Shown here piece by piece: positions 10,844-22,971 of a DNA stretch of 64,000 bases (positions are counted from its first letter, which is position 1; every line of letters begins with the position of its first letter). This DNA comes from Streptomyces griseorubiginosus (lineage in GTDB: Bacteria > Actinomycetota > Actinomycetes > Streptomycetales > Streptomycetaceae), in the NCBI RefSeq assembly GCF_001514195.1, contig NZ_KQ948735.1:1172-65171 (forward strand). Reading direction: 5' to 3'. The translations under genes and the position numbers were made by a program. The notes under the pieces are model-generated. The model ran no database searches and was not told where the DNA came from. It saw only the letters and a list, made by a program, of their open reading frames with translations.

Positions 10844-12070
10844 TCATGCTCCGCTGCGCTGCCCCGGCAGGCTCGCCCGGCCGGTCGCGTACAGCTCGCG
10901 GCCGTTCTCCGACGGCGGGCCCACGGAGGCCGGGGTGCGCCGGGTCTGGAGCGGTACCGGGCCGCCCTCCGGGTGCAGCTGCACCGGCGGACCGGGCGGG
11001 GGACCCGTGGGTCCCCCCACCGGACCGTCGCTGTCCACGGGCCGCTCGCCCTGCGGCCGGCGCGCCCGGTACGCGGCCCGGTAGGCCGCCGGGGACGAGC
11101 CCAGCTGCCGCCGGAAGTGCCCGCGCAGCGCCACCGGCGAGCGGAAGCCGCAGCGCCCCGCGACCTCGTCCACCGAGTAGTCCGAGGTCTCGAGCAGCCG
11201 CTGCGCCTGGAGCACCCGCTGGGTGATCAGCCACTGGAGAGGGGCCGAACCCGTCAGGGAGCGGAAGCGGCGGTCGAACGTACGACGGCTCATGTACGCG
11301 CGCGCGGCGAGCGTCTCCACGTCGAACTGCTCGTGGAGGTGCTCCAGCGCCCAGGCGACGACCTCGGCGAGCGGGTCGGCGCCGATCTCCTCCGGTAAAG
11401 ACCTGTCGAGGTAGCGCTCCTGACCGCCCGAGCGGCGCGGCGGGACCACCAGGCGGCGGGCCAGCGCGCCGGCCGCCTCGTTGCCGTGGTCCGTCCGCAC
11501 GATGTGGAGGCAGAGGTCGATACCGGCCGCGGTACCGGCCGAGGTCAGCACGTCGCCGTCGTCCACGAAGAGTTCTCGTGGGTCCACGTGCACCGACGGG
11601 TAGCGCTTGGCCAGCGTCGGCGCGTACATCCAGTGGGTGGTCGCGGGGCGGCCGTCCAGCAGGCCGGCTGCGGCCAGCACGAACGCGCCGGTGCACAGGC
11701 CCACGATGCGGGCACCCTCCTCGTGCGCCCGGCGCAGTGCGTCGAGTGCCTCCTCCGGAGGCGGTGAGGTGATCGAGCGCCAGGCCGGCACGACGACCGT
11801 GCCCGCGCGTGAGATCGCCTCCAGGCCATGTGGCGCGGTGAGTTCCAGGCCCCCTGTGGTCCGCAGCGGGCCTTCTTCGCCGCCGCACACCAAAAGGCGG
11901 TAGCGCGGCACGCCGGCGTCCTGGCGGTCAATCCCGAACACCGACAACGGTATGGAACTCTCGAAAATGGGGCCGCCGCTGAACAGCAGCACCGCGACGA
12001 TCTCCTTGCGGCGTCGCCCGGAGAGCTTCCGGGCCGCGGCTTCCGGCGCGGCAGTGGAGTCGTGGCTCAT
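10844..12070 (-). CDS. adpA: Pleiotropic developmental regulator AdpA (AraC family)
   Basis: Central activator of aerial growth and secondary metabolism in Streptomyces. 408 residues: an N-terminal DJ-1/PfpI-like (GATase1) dimerisation domain (about 25-195; FSGGPIFESSIPLSVFGID and GLCTGAFVLAAAGLLDG), then an AraC-type double HTH (about 240-330; ARAYMSRRTFDRRFRSLTG and RCGFRSPVALRGHFRRQLG) and a Pro/Gly-rich tail. Leu225, between the domains, is encoded by TTA, making translation dependent on the bldA tRNA. The upstream region is long and gene-free, as for adpA elsewhere. The sequence is extremely close to remembered S. coelicolor AdpA. Confidence 0.97.
   Translation of the reverse strand: MSHDSTAAPEAAARKLSGRRRKEIVAVLLFSGGPIFESSIPLSVFGIDRQDAGVPRYRLLVCGGEEGPLRTTGGLELTAPHGLEAISRAGTVVVPAWRSITSPPPEEALDALRRAHEEGARIVGLCTGAFVLAAAGLLDGRPATTHWMYAPTLAKRYPSVHVDPRELFVDDGDVLTSAGTAAGIDLCLHIVRTDHGNEAAGALARRLVVPPRRSGGQERYLDRSLPEEIGADPLAEVVAWALEHLHEQFDVETLAARAYMSRRTFDRRFRSLTGSAPLQWLITQRVLQAQRLLETSDYSVDEVAGRCGFRSPVALRGHFRRQLGSSPAAYRAAYRARRPQGERPVDSDGPVGGPTGPPPGPPVQLHPEGGPVPLQTRRTPASVGPPSENGRELYATGRASLPGQRSGA
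11396..11398 (-). promoter_or_regulatory. TTA (bldA-dependent) codon in adpA
   Basis: In frame at codon 225 of adpA, within DRSLPEE between the two domains. TTA is read only by the bldA tRNA and gives temporal control of AdpA synthesis. No other in-frame TTA was found at the candidate sites checked in this window. Confidence 0.95.
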
Positions 12071-12456
12071 CCTGCTAAGCCCCCCTCGGTGGTCGCGGCG
12101 CCCCTAACTTGTCGGGCATGTCGCTCCAGCACGTTTCCCCTCGGTCCGGCACGAGTCCCCCGCCGTAAGACGTCAAGATCGAATCTACTGTGTCCCGTGG
12201 TGCCGGGGTGACCAGTTCGTCATCCGGCAGATTGTCGACTTGGCAACTTGGCGTAAAGCATTCGATCACGAAGCGTTGCACTCAGGGGCCGTGCAGGGAA
12301 GTGCGCCTTGTGGCAGTGGCTAATCCACGTAGGGTGCGCGGGACCCCCGAGACCCTATTCGTGCAGGTGGAACGGGGGTTGGAGGGTGGTGAGGGCACGG
12401 GACACGCCCAACGTGGAAGTTGGCTGAAAAGAATCGTCCCGGTGCATGGAAACCGG
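12071..12456. promoter_or_regulatory. adpA upstream region without a gene
   Basis: 386 gene-free bases, unusually AT-rich stretches for this genome (e.g. around 12170-12260). Long regulatory leaders upstream of adpA are typical, where AdpA itself, gamma-butyrolactone receptors and BldD act in other species. No individual operator could be assigned confidently by eye. Confidence 0.55.
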
Positions 12457-12771
12457 TCAGCCGACCGGTGTGCTTCCGCCGGTGTGACGACCGCCTCGGT
12501 GGGCCCCGGCGCCACCCCGGTGCCGGCGGCCGCGCTGCGGCGCCCCTTCCTCCGCGTGCAGGCGGGCCGCGCCGCGTTCCGACTGGCGCAGGAGGATACG
12601 GCAGACGGCTGTCACGGCGGCGAGGCCGAGCGCGGTGCCGGCGGCTCCGGCGAGCGAGGAGCCGTACCAGAGCAGCACCACGGGGACGAGGGCGCAGCTG
12701 AAGACCGCCCAGCGGACCACGTCCGTGCCGGTGTCCCTGGAGTCCTCGGAGGGCGGTCGGTGTCCGGTCAT
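12457..12771 (-). CDS. Small membrane protein of unknown function
   Basis: A 104-residue protein with two hydrophobic segments (about 20-37 AVFSCALVPVVLLWYGSS and about 42-60 GAAGTALGLAAVTAVC), then an Arg/Gly-rich cytoplasmic-looking tail. ATG at 12771 has a GGGAGC ribosome binding site. The position next to adpA is shared by a small membrane protein in related genomes (recall). No function can be assigned. Confidence 0.6.
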   Translation of the reverse strand: MTGHRPPSEDSRDTGTDVVRWAVFSCALVPVVLLWYGSSLAGAAGTALGLAAVTAVCRILLRQSERGAARLHAEEGAPQRGRRHRGGAGAHRGGRHTGGSTPVG

Positions 12772-13117
12772 CGCATGCTCCCTGTGGCGTCTCCCCCTGG
12801 CGTGGCTCCTGGGTTCAACGCCTGTTCGACCCGTCGGTCACTGTGTCGAGGGGCCGTCCGGTGGGTGCGGTCCGGGGGGCCGGTGGGCGACGGGCGCTTG
12901 AATCCTGTGCAAACCGCCTGTACAGCGCAGCAACCATTGCGTTACGGGCGCCCCCTCGTGCATGCTCCCTGGAACCCCACAGCGCGGGGGCGGGATCTGG
13001 GCTAAGGAGGCGTGGCGCCGTACCCTTGGGGGTATGGGCCGGGAAAGACGATTCCCGGACACAGCTCCGCCGCACAGGCCGTCCCTCCCATACAAGGATC
13101 ACAACGCCGAGACAGCC
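12772..13117. other. Divergent intergenic region
   Basis: 346 bases between the small membrane gene (minus) and the stress-protein gene (plus). It must hold both promoters. TAAGGAGG near 13001-13009 is a strong ribosome-binding-like site that might serve a longer form of the stress protein or a very short leader peptide. No other feature was recognised. Confidence 0.4.
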
Positions 13118-13645
13118 ATGGCCGGTCACGAATTCTCCGAACCAGCGGACCGCAAGCGGCCCGTCGCCGATCCCACGGCGGCCGAGCCCCTGGCGGCGGA
13201 AGAGCCACGCCACTCCTGCGACCCCGCCTTCAAGCACGGCGTCGTCGTCGGGTTCGACGGCTCCACATCGAGCGAGCGCGCCCTCGCGTACGCGATCGGC
13301 ATGGCCCACCGCTCCGGCTCGGGCCTGATCATCGTGCATGTCGCCAACCGGCTGCCCACCACGGTGTGGGCCGGCTGCGAGCCACCGGTCTTCGTCGACG
13401 TGCCGGACCACCGCACCGAGGTGCTCGGCCTGGAGCTCGCCTGCGCGGACTACCTCGCCGAGGTGCCCTGGATCCTGGTCGAGCGCGGCGGGGACATCTG
13501 CCATGAACTCGAAGAGGTCGGGCGGGAGTACGAGGCGGACGCGATCGTCGTCGGCTCCACCCACGGCATCGTCGGGCGCATCTTCGGCTCCGTCGCCGGG
13601 CGGCTCGCCAAGCGGGCGAAGCGGCCCGTCATCGTCATTCCGTAA
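13118..13645 (+). CDS. Universal stress protein (UspA domain)
   Basis: 175 residues with one Usp domain (about 40-175): VVVGFDGSTSSERALAYAI at the start, and the nucleotide-binding signature GSTHGIVGRIFGSVAGRLAKR followed by PVIVIP at the end, so it is of the ATP-binding type. ATG at 13118 is used; an in-frame ATG at 13034 (MGRERRFPDT) would add 28 residues and is possible given the strong AAGGAGG further upstream. It converges on glmS across a hairpin. Function in stress or dormancy is inferred from family. Confidence 0.88.
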   Translation: MAGHEFSEPADRKRPVADPTAAEPLAAEEPRHSCDPAFKHGVVVGFDGSTSSERALAYAIGMAHRSGSGLIIVHVANRLPTTVWAGCEPPVFVDVPDHRTEVLGLELACADYLAEVPWILVERGGDICHELEEVGREYEADAIVVGSTHGIVGRIFGSVAGRLAKRAKRPVIVIP

Positions 13646-13807
13646 CGCCTGGTTCGCCCTGGTGAGATGGGTGAATCCACCCGCGCGCAGAGGTGTTTGT
13701 GTCTTTGTGAAGGGCATATAGCCGTCATGGGCTGCCGGCCGGGGCGTGACGGTCACCGGCCAAGTGGCAGTCGGCGCCGGGATATTGGGCGGCCCCGGCG
13801 CGATCGA

Positions 13808-13846
13808 ACGGACCCCCCGTGCACGGTGGCGTCACGAGGGGTCCGT
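13808..13846. terminator. Hairpin between convergent usp and glmS genes
   Basis: A 14-bp stem with one mismatch (ACGGACCCCCCGTG at 13808-13821; CACGAGGGGTCCGT at 13833-13846) and an 11-base loop, 20 bases beyond the glmS stop. Likely bidirectional. Confidence 0.75.
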
Positions 13847-13866
13847 CCCTTGTACGGGTCGAGCGT

Positions 13867-15684
13867 CTACTCGACCGTCACCGACTTCGCGAGGTTCCGC
13901 GGCTTGTCGATGTCCCGGCCCAGCGCCAACGCCGTGTGGTAGGCGAGGAGTTGGAGCGGGATGCCCATCAGGATCGGGTCCAGCTCGTCCTCGTTCTTCG
14001 GCACGACGATCGTCTCGTCGGCCTTCTCCTGGTGCTGGTGGGCCACCGCCAGGATCCTGCCGCTGCGGGCCTTGATCTCCTCCAGGGCGGCCCGGTTCTT
14101 CTCCAGCAGGTCGTCGTCGGGGACGATCGCGACCGTGGGGAGCGCGGGCTCGATCAGGGCCAGCGGGCCGTGCTTGAGCTCCGACGCCGGGTAGGCCTCC
14201 GCGTGGATGTAGGAGACCTCCTTGAGCTTCAGGGAGGCCTCACGGGCCACCGGGTAGCCCCGGACACGGCCGATGAAGAGCATCGAGCGGGCCTCGGCGT
14301 ACTGCTCGGCCAGCTTCTTGATGTGCTCCTCCTGCTCCAGCATCTCGGTGATCTGCGCGGGCAGCTTGCGCAGGCCCTCGATGATCCGCTTGCCGTCGCG
14401 GACGGAGAGGTCACGGGTGCGGCCCAGGTGCAGGGCGAGCAGCGCGAAGGCCACCGTGGTGTTGGTGAAGCACTTGGTGGAGACCACGCAGACCTCCGGG
14501 CCCGCGTGCACGTACACCCCGCCGTCGGCCTCCCGGGCGATCGCCGAGCCGACCACGTTCACCACGCCGAGGACCCGCGCGCCCTTGCGCTTCAGCTCCT
14601 GGACGGCCGCGAGGACGTCGTAGGTCTCGCCGGACTGGGAGACCGCGATGTAGAGGGTGTCGGGGTCGACGACCGCGTTGCGGTAGCGGAACTCCGAGGC
14701 GGGCTCGGCGTCCGCGGGGATGCGGGCCAGCTCCTCGATCATCTGGGCGCCGATCATGCCCGCGTGGTACGAGGTGCCGCAGCCGAGGATCTTCACCCGG
14801 CGGATCTGGCGGGCCTCCCGGGCGTCCAGGTTGAGGCCGCCGAGGTGCACGGTGGAGAAGCGGTCGTCGATGCGGCCGCGCAGCACGCGGTCCACGGCGT
14901 CGGCCTGCTCGTGGATCTCCTTGTGCATGTACGTGTCGTGGCCGCCCATGTCGTAGGAGGCGGCCTCCCACTCGACGGTGGTGGGCTCGGCCGTCGTACG
15001 GGTGCCCTCGGTGGTGTAGGTGCGGAAGTCGTCGGCCTTGAGGGTGGCCATCTCGCCGTCGTCCAGCGTCACTATCTGCCGGGTGTGGGCGACCAGCGCG
15101 GCGATGTCCGAGGCGACGAACATCTCCTTCTCGCCGATGCCGAGGACGACCGGGGAGCCGTTGCGGGCCACCACGATGCGGTCGGAGAAGTCGGCGTGCA
15201 TCACGGCGATGCCGTAGGTGCCCTCGATCACCCGCAGGGTGTCGCGGACCTTGTCCTCCAGCTTCTCGGCCTGGGAGCGCGCGATGAGGTGGACGAGGAC
15301 CTCGGTGTCGGTCTCGGAGAGGAACTCGACGCCGTCCGCCTCCAGCTTGCGGCGCAGGTCGGAGGCGTTGTCGATGATGCCGTTGTGGACCACCGCGACC
15401 TTGAGGTCGGCCGACATGTGCGGGTGGGCGTTCACGTCGGAGGGGGCGCCGTGGGTGGCCCAGCGGGTGTGGGCGATGCCGGTGGTGCCCTTGAAGCGGG
15501 CCGGGACCTTGGCCTCCAGGTCACGCACCCGGCCCTTGGCCTTGACCATCTTCAGGCCCGCCGTCTTCGGCGAGGTGACGACTATGCCCGCCGAGTCGTA
15601 CCCGCGGTACTCCAGGCGCTGCAAGCCCTCCAGGAGGAGGGGGGCGACGTCACGCTTGCCGATGTAACCGACGATTCCGCACAT
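13867..15684 (-). CDS. glmS: Glutamine--fructose-6-phosphate aminotransferase (isomerising)
   Basis: Makes glucosamine-6-phosphate from fructose-6-phosphate and glutamine, the entry to UDP-GlcNAc and peptidoglycan. 605 residues: N-terminal class II glutaminase with catalytic Cys2 (MCGIVGYIG) and the RWATHG and GIIDN motifs, then two SIS sugar-isomerase domains (about 290-420 and 460-600; CGTSYHAG, SQSGET, KELSY-like KEVSYIHAEAYP) and the C-terminal LAYHTALALGRDIDKPRNLAKSVTVE-type end. Streptomyces usually carry two glmS genes; this is the one near des/adpA. It lies 14 bases downstream of the small gene at 15699-15956, so the two are co-transcribed. Confidence 0.96.
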   Translation of the reverse strand: MCGIVGYIGKRDVAPLLLEGLQRLEYRGYDSAGIVVTSPKTAGLKMVKAKGRVRDLEAKVPARFKGTTGIAHTRWATHGAPSDVNAHPHMSADLKVAVVHNGIIDNASDLRRKLEADGVEFLSETDTEVLVHLIARSQAEKLEDKVRDTLRVIEGTYGIAVMHADFSDRIVVARNGSPVVLGIGEKEMFVASDIAALVAHTRQIVTLDDGEMATLKADDFRTYTTEGTRTTAEPTTVEWEAASYDMGGHDTYMHKEIHEQADAVDRVLRGRIDDRFSTVHLGGLNLDAREARQIRRVKILGCGTSYHAGMIGAQMIEELARIPADAEPASEFRYRNAVVDPDTLYIAVSQSGETYDVLAAVQELKRKGARVLGVVNVVGSAIAREADGGVYVHAGPEVCVVSTKCFTNTTVAFALLALHLGRTRDLSVRDGKRIIEGLRKLPAQITEMLEQEEHIKKLAEQYAEARSMLFIGRVRGYPVAREASLKLKEVSYIHAEAYPASELKHGPLALIEPALPTVAIVPDDDLLEKNRAALEEIKARSGRILAVAHQHQEKADETIVVPKNEDELDPILMGIPLQLLAYHTALALGRDIDKPRNLAKSVTVE

Positions 15685-15698
15685 ATAGCTTGTGTCCC

Positions 15699-15956
15699 CT
15701 AGCCGTAGACCATGCGGCGCAGCTGCCTCAGTGTCAGCTCCGGCGGCGCCACCGCTCGATATTTCAGGTCCGCCTCGATCCGTCCGAAGATCTCCGCGTT
15801 CACCAGGCCCTGGGCCTGGAGTTCGCGGTGGCGGCGACGGACGTACTCCTCGGTCGTCTCGTCGAAGAACGCGAGCACGTCCTGGATCACGCGCAGCGCC
15901 TCGCCCCGGCTGAGGGGCGTGGACCGCGTCAGATGATCAACAAGTTCGTCGTGCAC
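15699..15956 (-). CDS. Conserved small protein upstream of glmS
   Basis: About 85 residues, highly charged, predicted helical (VIQDVLAFFDETTEEYVRRR, then LQAQGLVNAEIFGRIEADL, ending LRQLRRMVYG). No signal peptide or membrane segment. GTG at 15956 is preferred because AGGA lies eight bases upstream; a TTG at 15992 would add 12 residues. It precedes glmS by 14 bases, so a role tied to amino-sugar metabolism is possible but unproven. No known domain is recognised. Confidence 0.75.
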   Translation of the reverse strand: MHDELVDHLTRSTPLSRGEALRVIQDVLAFFDETTEEYVRRRHRELQAQGLVNAEIFGRIEADLKYRAVAPPELTLRQLRRMVYG

Positions 15957-15996
15957 CCGGTAGATCCTGGGGGACCGGGAGCCGTTTCGCAAGAAT

Positions 15997-16016
15997 CCTG
16001 CCCGATATCGGGCAGG
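15997..16016. promoter_or_regulatory. Perfect 20-bp palindrome, candidate operator
   Basis: CCTGCCCGATATCGGGCAGG, fully symmetric, lies between the divergent small gene/glmS operon and the phosphatase gene, 40 bases upstream of the GTG at 15956. With no loop it is better suited to dimeric regulator binding than to termination. The regulator is unknown. Confidence 0.55.
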
Positions 16017-16020
16017 GTGC

Positions 16021-16064
16021 TGTTGATGTTCTTATGAACGTCTGTTCGCAAGCTGTCCATCCTC
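16021..16064 (+). promoter_or_regulatory. 11-nt periodic elements, candidate PHO box
   Basis: Four consecutive 11-base units (TGTTGATGTTC, TTATGAACGTC, TGTTCGCAAGC, TGTCCATCCTC) resemble the 11-bp direct repeat units bound by PhoP in Streptomyces, 43-86 bases before a secreted phosphatase gene. The match to GTTCACC-type units is only partial. Confidence 0.3.
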
Positions 16065-16106
16065 CGTCCCACACCCCGTTGCCCGCGGAGACGAGTTTCA
16101 GACGCC

Positions 16107-17684
16107 ATGGACATTCCTCGCATGGGAGTACCGGACCAGCTCGCCGAGCGCATGAGCATGGCCGAACAGCACGAGTACCTGCGCGCCAGATTCTCGCGGC
16201 GCACCATGATCAGGGGCGGAGCCGTCACCCTGGGCGCCGTCACCGGTGGCGCGTTCGTGCCCGGCGCCGTCGCCCAGGCCGCCACGCCCACCCGGACCTT
16301 CGCCTCCGCCGCGACCGTCGACGGCTCCCTGGTCGCCCCCTTCGGCCGGCACCTCGCCTACGGCGCCGACGCCCGCACCGAGATGACGATCTCGTGGCAG
16401 GTCCCGGTCGCCGTCAAGAAGCCCTTCGTCCGCATCGGCGCCCACCCCTGGGACCTCTCCCGCAAGATCGAGGCCGAGGTGCGCACCCTGTACACCCCGG
16501 CCGGTGTCGGCGCCAGCGGCGACCACACCCAGTACTACGTGCACGCGAAGCTGAGCCACCTCAAGCCCGGCCGGACCTACTACTACGGCGTCGGCCACCA
16601 GGGCTTCGACCCGGCCGAGGCACACCTCGCGGGCACCCTGGGCACCTTCACCACCGCACCCGCGCACAAGAAGCCGTTCACCTTCACGGCCTTCGGCGAC
16701 CAGGGCGTCAGCTACCACGGCCTCGCCAACGACAGCCTCATCCTCGGCCAGAACCCGGCCTTCCACCTGCACGCCGGCGACATCGCCTACGCCGACCCGG
16801 CCGGCCAGGGCAAGTCCGCCGACACCGGCTTCGACTCGCGAGTGTGGGACCAGTTCCTCGCCCAGACCGAGTCGGTCGCCAAGTCCGTTCCGTGGATGGT
16901 CAGTTACGGCAACCACGACATGGAGGCCTGGTACTCGCCCAACGGCTACGGCGGCGAGGAGGCCCGCTTCACGCTCCCCGACAACGGGCCGGACAAGAAG
17001 AACCTCCCGGGCGTCTACTCCTTCGTCCACGGCAACACCGCGATCATCTCGCTGGACCCGAACGACGTCTCCTTCGAGATCCCGGCCAACCTCGGCATCT
17101 CCGGCGGCACCCAGACCAAGTGGTTCGAGGCGCAGCTGAAGAAGTACCGCGCGTCGAAGGACATCGACTTCATCGTGGTGTTCTTCCACCACTGCGCGTA
17201 CTGCACCTCCACCGCGCACGCCTCGGAGGGGGGCGTGCGCCAGGAGTGGGTGCCGCTGTTCGAGAAGTACACGGTGGACCTGGTCATCAACGGCCACAAC
17301 CACCAGTACGAGCGCACCGACGTCATCAAGGGCGACAAGGTCGTCAAGAAGCTCCCGATCGGCGAGACCGCCTACCCCGAGACCGAGGGCGTCGTCTACG
17401 TCACGGCGGGCGCGGCCGGCCGCAGCCTGTACGCGTTCACCGCGCCGGACTCCTACGAGGGGCACCTGAACGAGGTCGACTCGGTCGCCTCCTTCATCAA
17501 CACCAAGGACGGCAAGGTCAACGAGACCGTCGCCTGGTCCCGGGTGCGCTACCTCAACTACTCCTTCCTGCGCGTGGACGTGGAGCCCGCCCCGCGCGGC
17601 CACTACGCCAAGCTGAAGGTGTCGGGCATCGCCGAGACCGGCGACCGCATCGACCACTTCACGGTGGCGCGCAAGGCGAAGTAG
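16107..17684 (+). CDS. Tat-exported purple-acid-type phosphatase (metallophosphoesterase)
   Basis: Secreted phosphoesterase, 525 residues. A twin-arginine signal (RFSRRTMIRGGAVTLGAV, about 30-47) ends near AQA-ATP. An N-terminal fibronectin-like purple acid phosphatase domain (about 75-190) precedes the metallophosphoesterase domain with metal ligands in FGDQG, AGDIAYAD, YGNHDME, FFHH and NGHNHQYER. The GDxG, GDxxY, GNH(D/E), VxxH and GHxH series is complete, apart from GDQG being a variant first motif. The ATG at 16107 lacks a close ribosome binding site, so the start is less certain than the identity. Probably scavenges phosphate from organic esters. Confidence 0.9.
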   Translation: MDIPRMGVPDQLAERMSMAEQHEYLRARFSRRTMIRGGAVTLGAVTGGAFVPGAVAQAATPTRTFASAATVDGSLVAPFGRHLAYGADARTEMTISWQVPVAVKKPFVRIGAHPWDLSRKIEAEVRTLYTPAGVGASGDHTQYYVHAKLSHLKPGRTYYYGVGHQGFDPAEAHLAGTLGTFTTAPAHKKPFTFTAFGDQGVSYHGLANDSLILGQNPAFHLHAGDIAYADPAGQGKSADTGFDSRVWDQFLAQTESVAKSVPWMVSYGNHDMEAWYSPNGYGGEEARFTLPDNGPDKKNLPGVYSFVHGNTAIISLDPNDVSFEIPANLGISGGTQTKWFEAQLKKYRASKDIDFIVVFFHHCAYCTSTAHASEGGVRQEWVPLFEKYTVDLVINGHNHQYERTDVIKGDKVVKKLPIGETAYPETEGVVYVTAGAAGRSLYAFTAPDSYEGHLNEVDSVASFINTKDGKVNETVAWSRVRYLNYSFLRVDVEPAPRGHYAKLKVSGIAETGDRIDHFTVARKAK

Positions 17685-17756
17685 CCCGCTTCGGCGGGGT
17701 GACCGGAGGAGAAGGCGTCTTCGGTCGCAGGTCTTTCGTACGTCCTTCGTGCATAA

Positions 17757-17800
17757 GTCGAGGGTGGTGGGCCGGGTCTGCCCGGGCCGCCACCCTCGAC
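17757..17800. terminator. Hairpin between convergent phosphatase and desD
   Basis: An 11-bp perfect outer stem (GTCGAGGGTGG at 17757-17767, complement at 17790-17800), with further GGGCC/GGCCC pairing inside. It lies 21 bases beyond the desD stop and ends the des operon as well as the phosphatase transcript. Confidence 0.8.
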
Positions 17801-17821
17801 CGGTTTCGGCGGTGCGCGGTC

Positions 17822-19590
17822 CTACCGGCCCGCGATGGGGTTCGTCAGCGTGCCGACCAGCTGGAGGGCGCCCGAGGGGTCCGCCAGGTCCACCATCTGC
17901 CGGTTGTTGCGCAGCTGGAGCCGGTTGAGGCAGGAGAGGGCGAACTCGGGCGCGAACATGTCGTACTGCCGGAACTTGTCCGCCAGTTCGGGCACCGAGC
18001 GCTGGTAGTCGCGGGTGACCTCGGCGACCGTGCGCCAGAAGTCCTCCTCCTCCAGGATCCCCTCGGTGGCGAGGTTCGCGGCGAGGAAGCGGAAGAAGCA
18101 GTCGAAGACGTCCGTGAAGATCGACAGCAGCTTCTTGTCGTCCGGGACCTCGACCCGCAGCCGCTCGACCGCCGGCGGCAGCACCGCCTCGGCGTCCATG
18201 ACGGCGATCTCCTCGGCGATGTCCTTGTAGACCGCCCGCTCGACCACGCCGTCCCTCAGGACCAGGATGACGTTCTCGCCGTGCGGCATGAACACCAGGT
18301 CGTAGGCGTAGAAGCTGTGCAGCAGCGGGGTGTAGTAGGCGCGCAGGTAGCGGCGCAGCCAGTCCGTCGGGGTGAGGCCCGAGCGTTCGATGAGGGCGCC
18401 CGCGAAGGACCGGCCCTCGTGGTCGACGTGGACCAGCGAGGCCATGGTGGCCAGGGACTCGCCGTCCTGGAGGGACGGCACCGGGCTCTCCCGCCACAGC
18501 GCGGCGAGCATCTTGCGGTACGGCGAGTAGCGGTCCGTGGCGGCCTCGTACTCCAGGTGCCGGTAGCCCACCGCGGCCCGCTCGCGGATGATCGACAGAC
18601 CGGTGGACTTGAGCACCGGGTCGCCCTCGATGAGCCCGGCGAGCCAGTCGTTGATGGCCGGGGTCGCCTCCATGTACGCGGCCGAGAGTCCGCGCATGAA
18701 GCCCATGTTGAGGACGGACAGGGCCGTCTTCACGTAGTGCTTCTCGGGGTGCGAGCGGTTGAAGAAGGTCCGGATGGACTGCTGGGCCAGGTACTCGTCG
18801 TCGCCCTCGCCCAGGCACACCAGGAGGTCACGGGCGACCTCGGCGGCGAAGGTGACGGTGAGCTTGTTCCACCACTGCCAGGGGTGGACCGGGATGAGCA
18901 GGTAGTCGGCCGGGTCGAGGCCCTTGGCGCGCAGGACGCCGTGGAAGCGCTCGACGGTCTCCTCGCCCAGCTCCTGGCGTACGAAGGTCTCGTACTCGAT
19001 GCCGACCCCGGCCGTGAACGCGGCGCGGGAGCGGTGGGCGGCGAGCCAGACCAGGCGGACGGGGCTCGCGGTCTCGGGGGCGTACGAGAGGTACTCGTGG
19101 ACGCCGAAGCCGAGCCGGCCGTTGTTGGCGACGAAGCAGGGGTGGCCCTCGGTCATGCCGGTCTCGATGTCCTGGAAGGACCTCCGGGCGAGCTCGGCGA
19201 CCGGAACCTGCGGCTTGGTGAGTTTGTAGCAGGTGCCGGAGAGGGTGGAGGAGATCTCCTCCAGGTAGACCGGCAGGATCTCGTCGCTGAGCCCGAGAGT
19301 GTCCTTCAGTTCGATGAAGAAGTCCAGGGCGGCGAGGGGGAGTTCGGTGCCGTCGCGGTGCCGGGTGATCGAGTCGGCGTCGACCTGCCAGTGGTCGAGG
19401 GAACGGCGGACCGCGGTGAAGTCGTAGCGGGTCTTGCCGTCGTCGCTGCGGACGACGTACTGGTCCTTGTCGGTCTCCTCGGGCTCGATCAGCCGCTCGT
19501 GCGCGAACTCGGCGAGGCCCTTGCGGATCAGCAGACGGTTGGCGGTGTCCCAGCGCTCGGGGGAGAGGTGGGCGACGGCGTCGGCGAGGC

Positions 19591-19594
<4 letters not shown>
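17822..19594 (-). CDS. desD: Desferrioxamine siderophore synthetase (NIS family)
   Basis: ATP-dependent NRPS-independent siderophore synthetase that condenses and cyclises N-hydroxy-N-succinylcadaverine units into desferrioxamine E. 590 residues: IucA/IucC N-terminal domain (about 110-400; EGHPCFVANNGRLGF substrate/ATP loop, HPWQWWNK) and the FhuF-like C-terminal domain (about 410-590; VFMPHGENVILVLRDG). ATG at 19594 overlaps the desC stop by four bases, so it is translationally coupled as last gene of desABCD. Confidence 0.97.
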
Positions 19595-22824
<3,230 letters not shown>

Positions 22825-22895
22825 GCTGGGGTCCTCCGGTGGGGACGATCCGTGCGGGACGGGGGCAGGAGCGGGGTGATGATCCCGGCTTCAAC

Positions 22896-22914
22896 TTAGG
22901 TAAGCCTAACCTAA
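22896..22914 (-). promoter_or_regulatory. Iron box (DmdR/IdeR operator) of desABCD
   Basis: TTAGGTAAGCCTAACCTAA is a 19-bp near-palindrome with one mismatch to the TTAGGTTAGGCTAACCTAA-type consensus halves, located 72-90 bases upstream of desA. Iron-loaded DmdR should repress here. Confidence 0.93.
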
Positions 22915-22971
22915 CTAGTCACGAGTGAAACCCGCCCCTGCCGTGACCGCCGTCACGTCTGTCGGCAGGCG

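Noticed and set aside
12190..13005. Plus-strand frame across the adpA upstream region
   Set aside because: No ribosome binding site or domain; it opposes the small membrane gene, and the region behaves as regulatory DNA.
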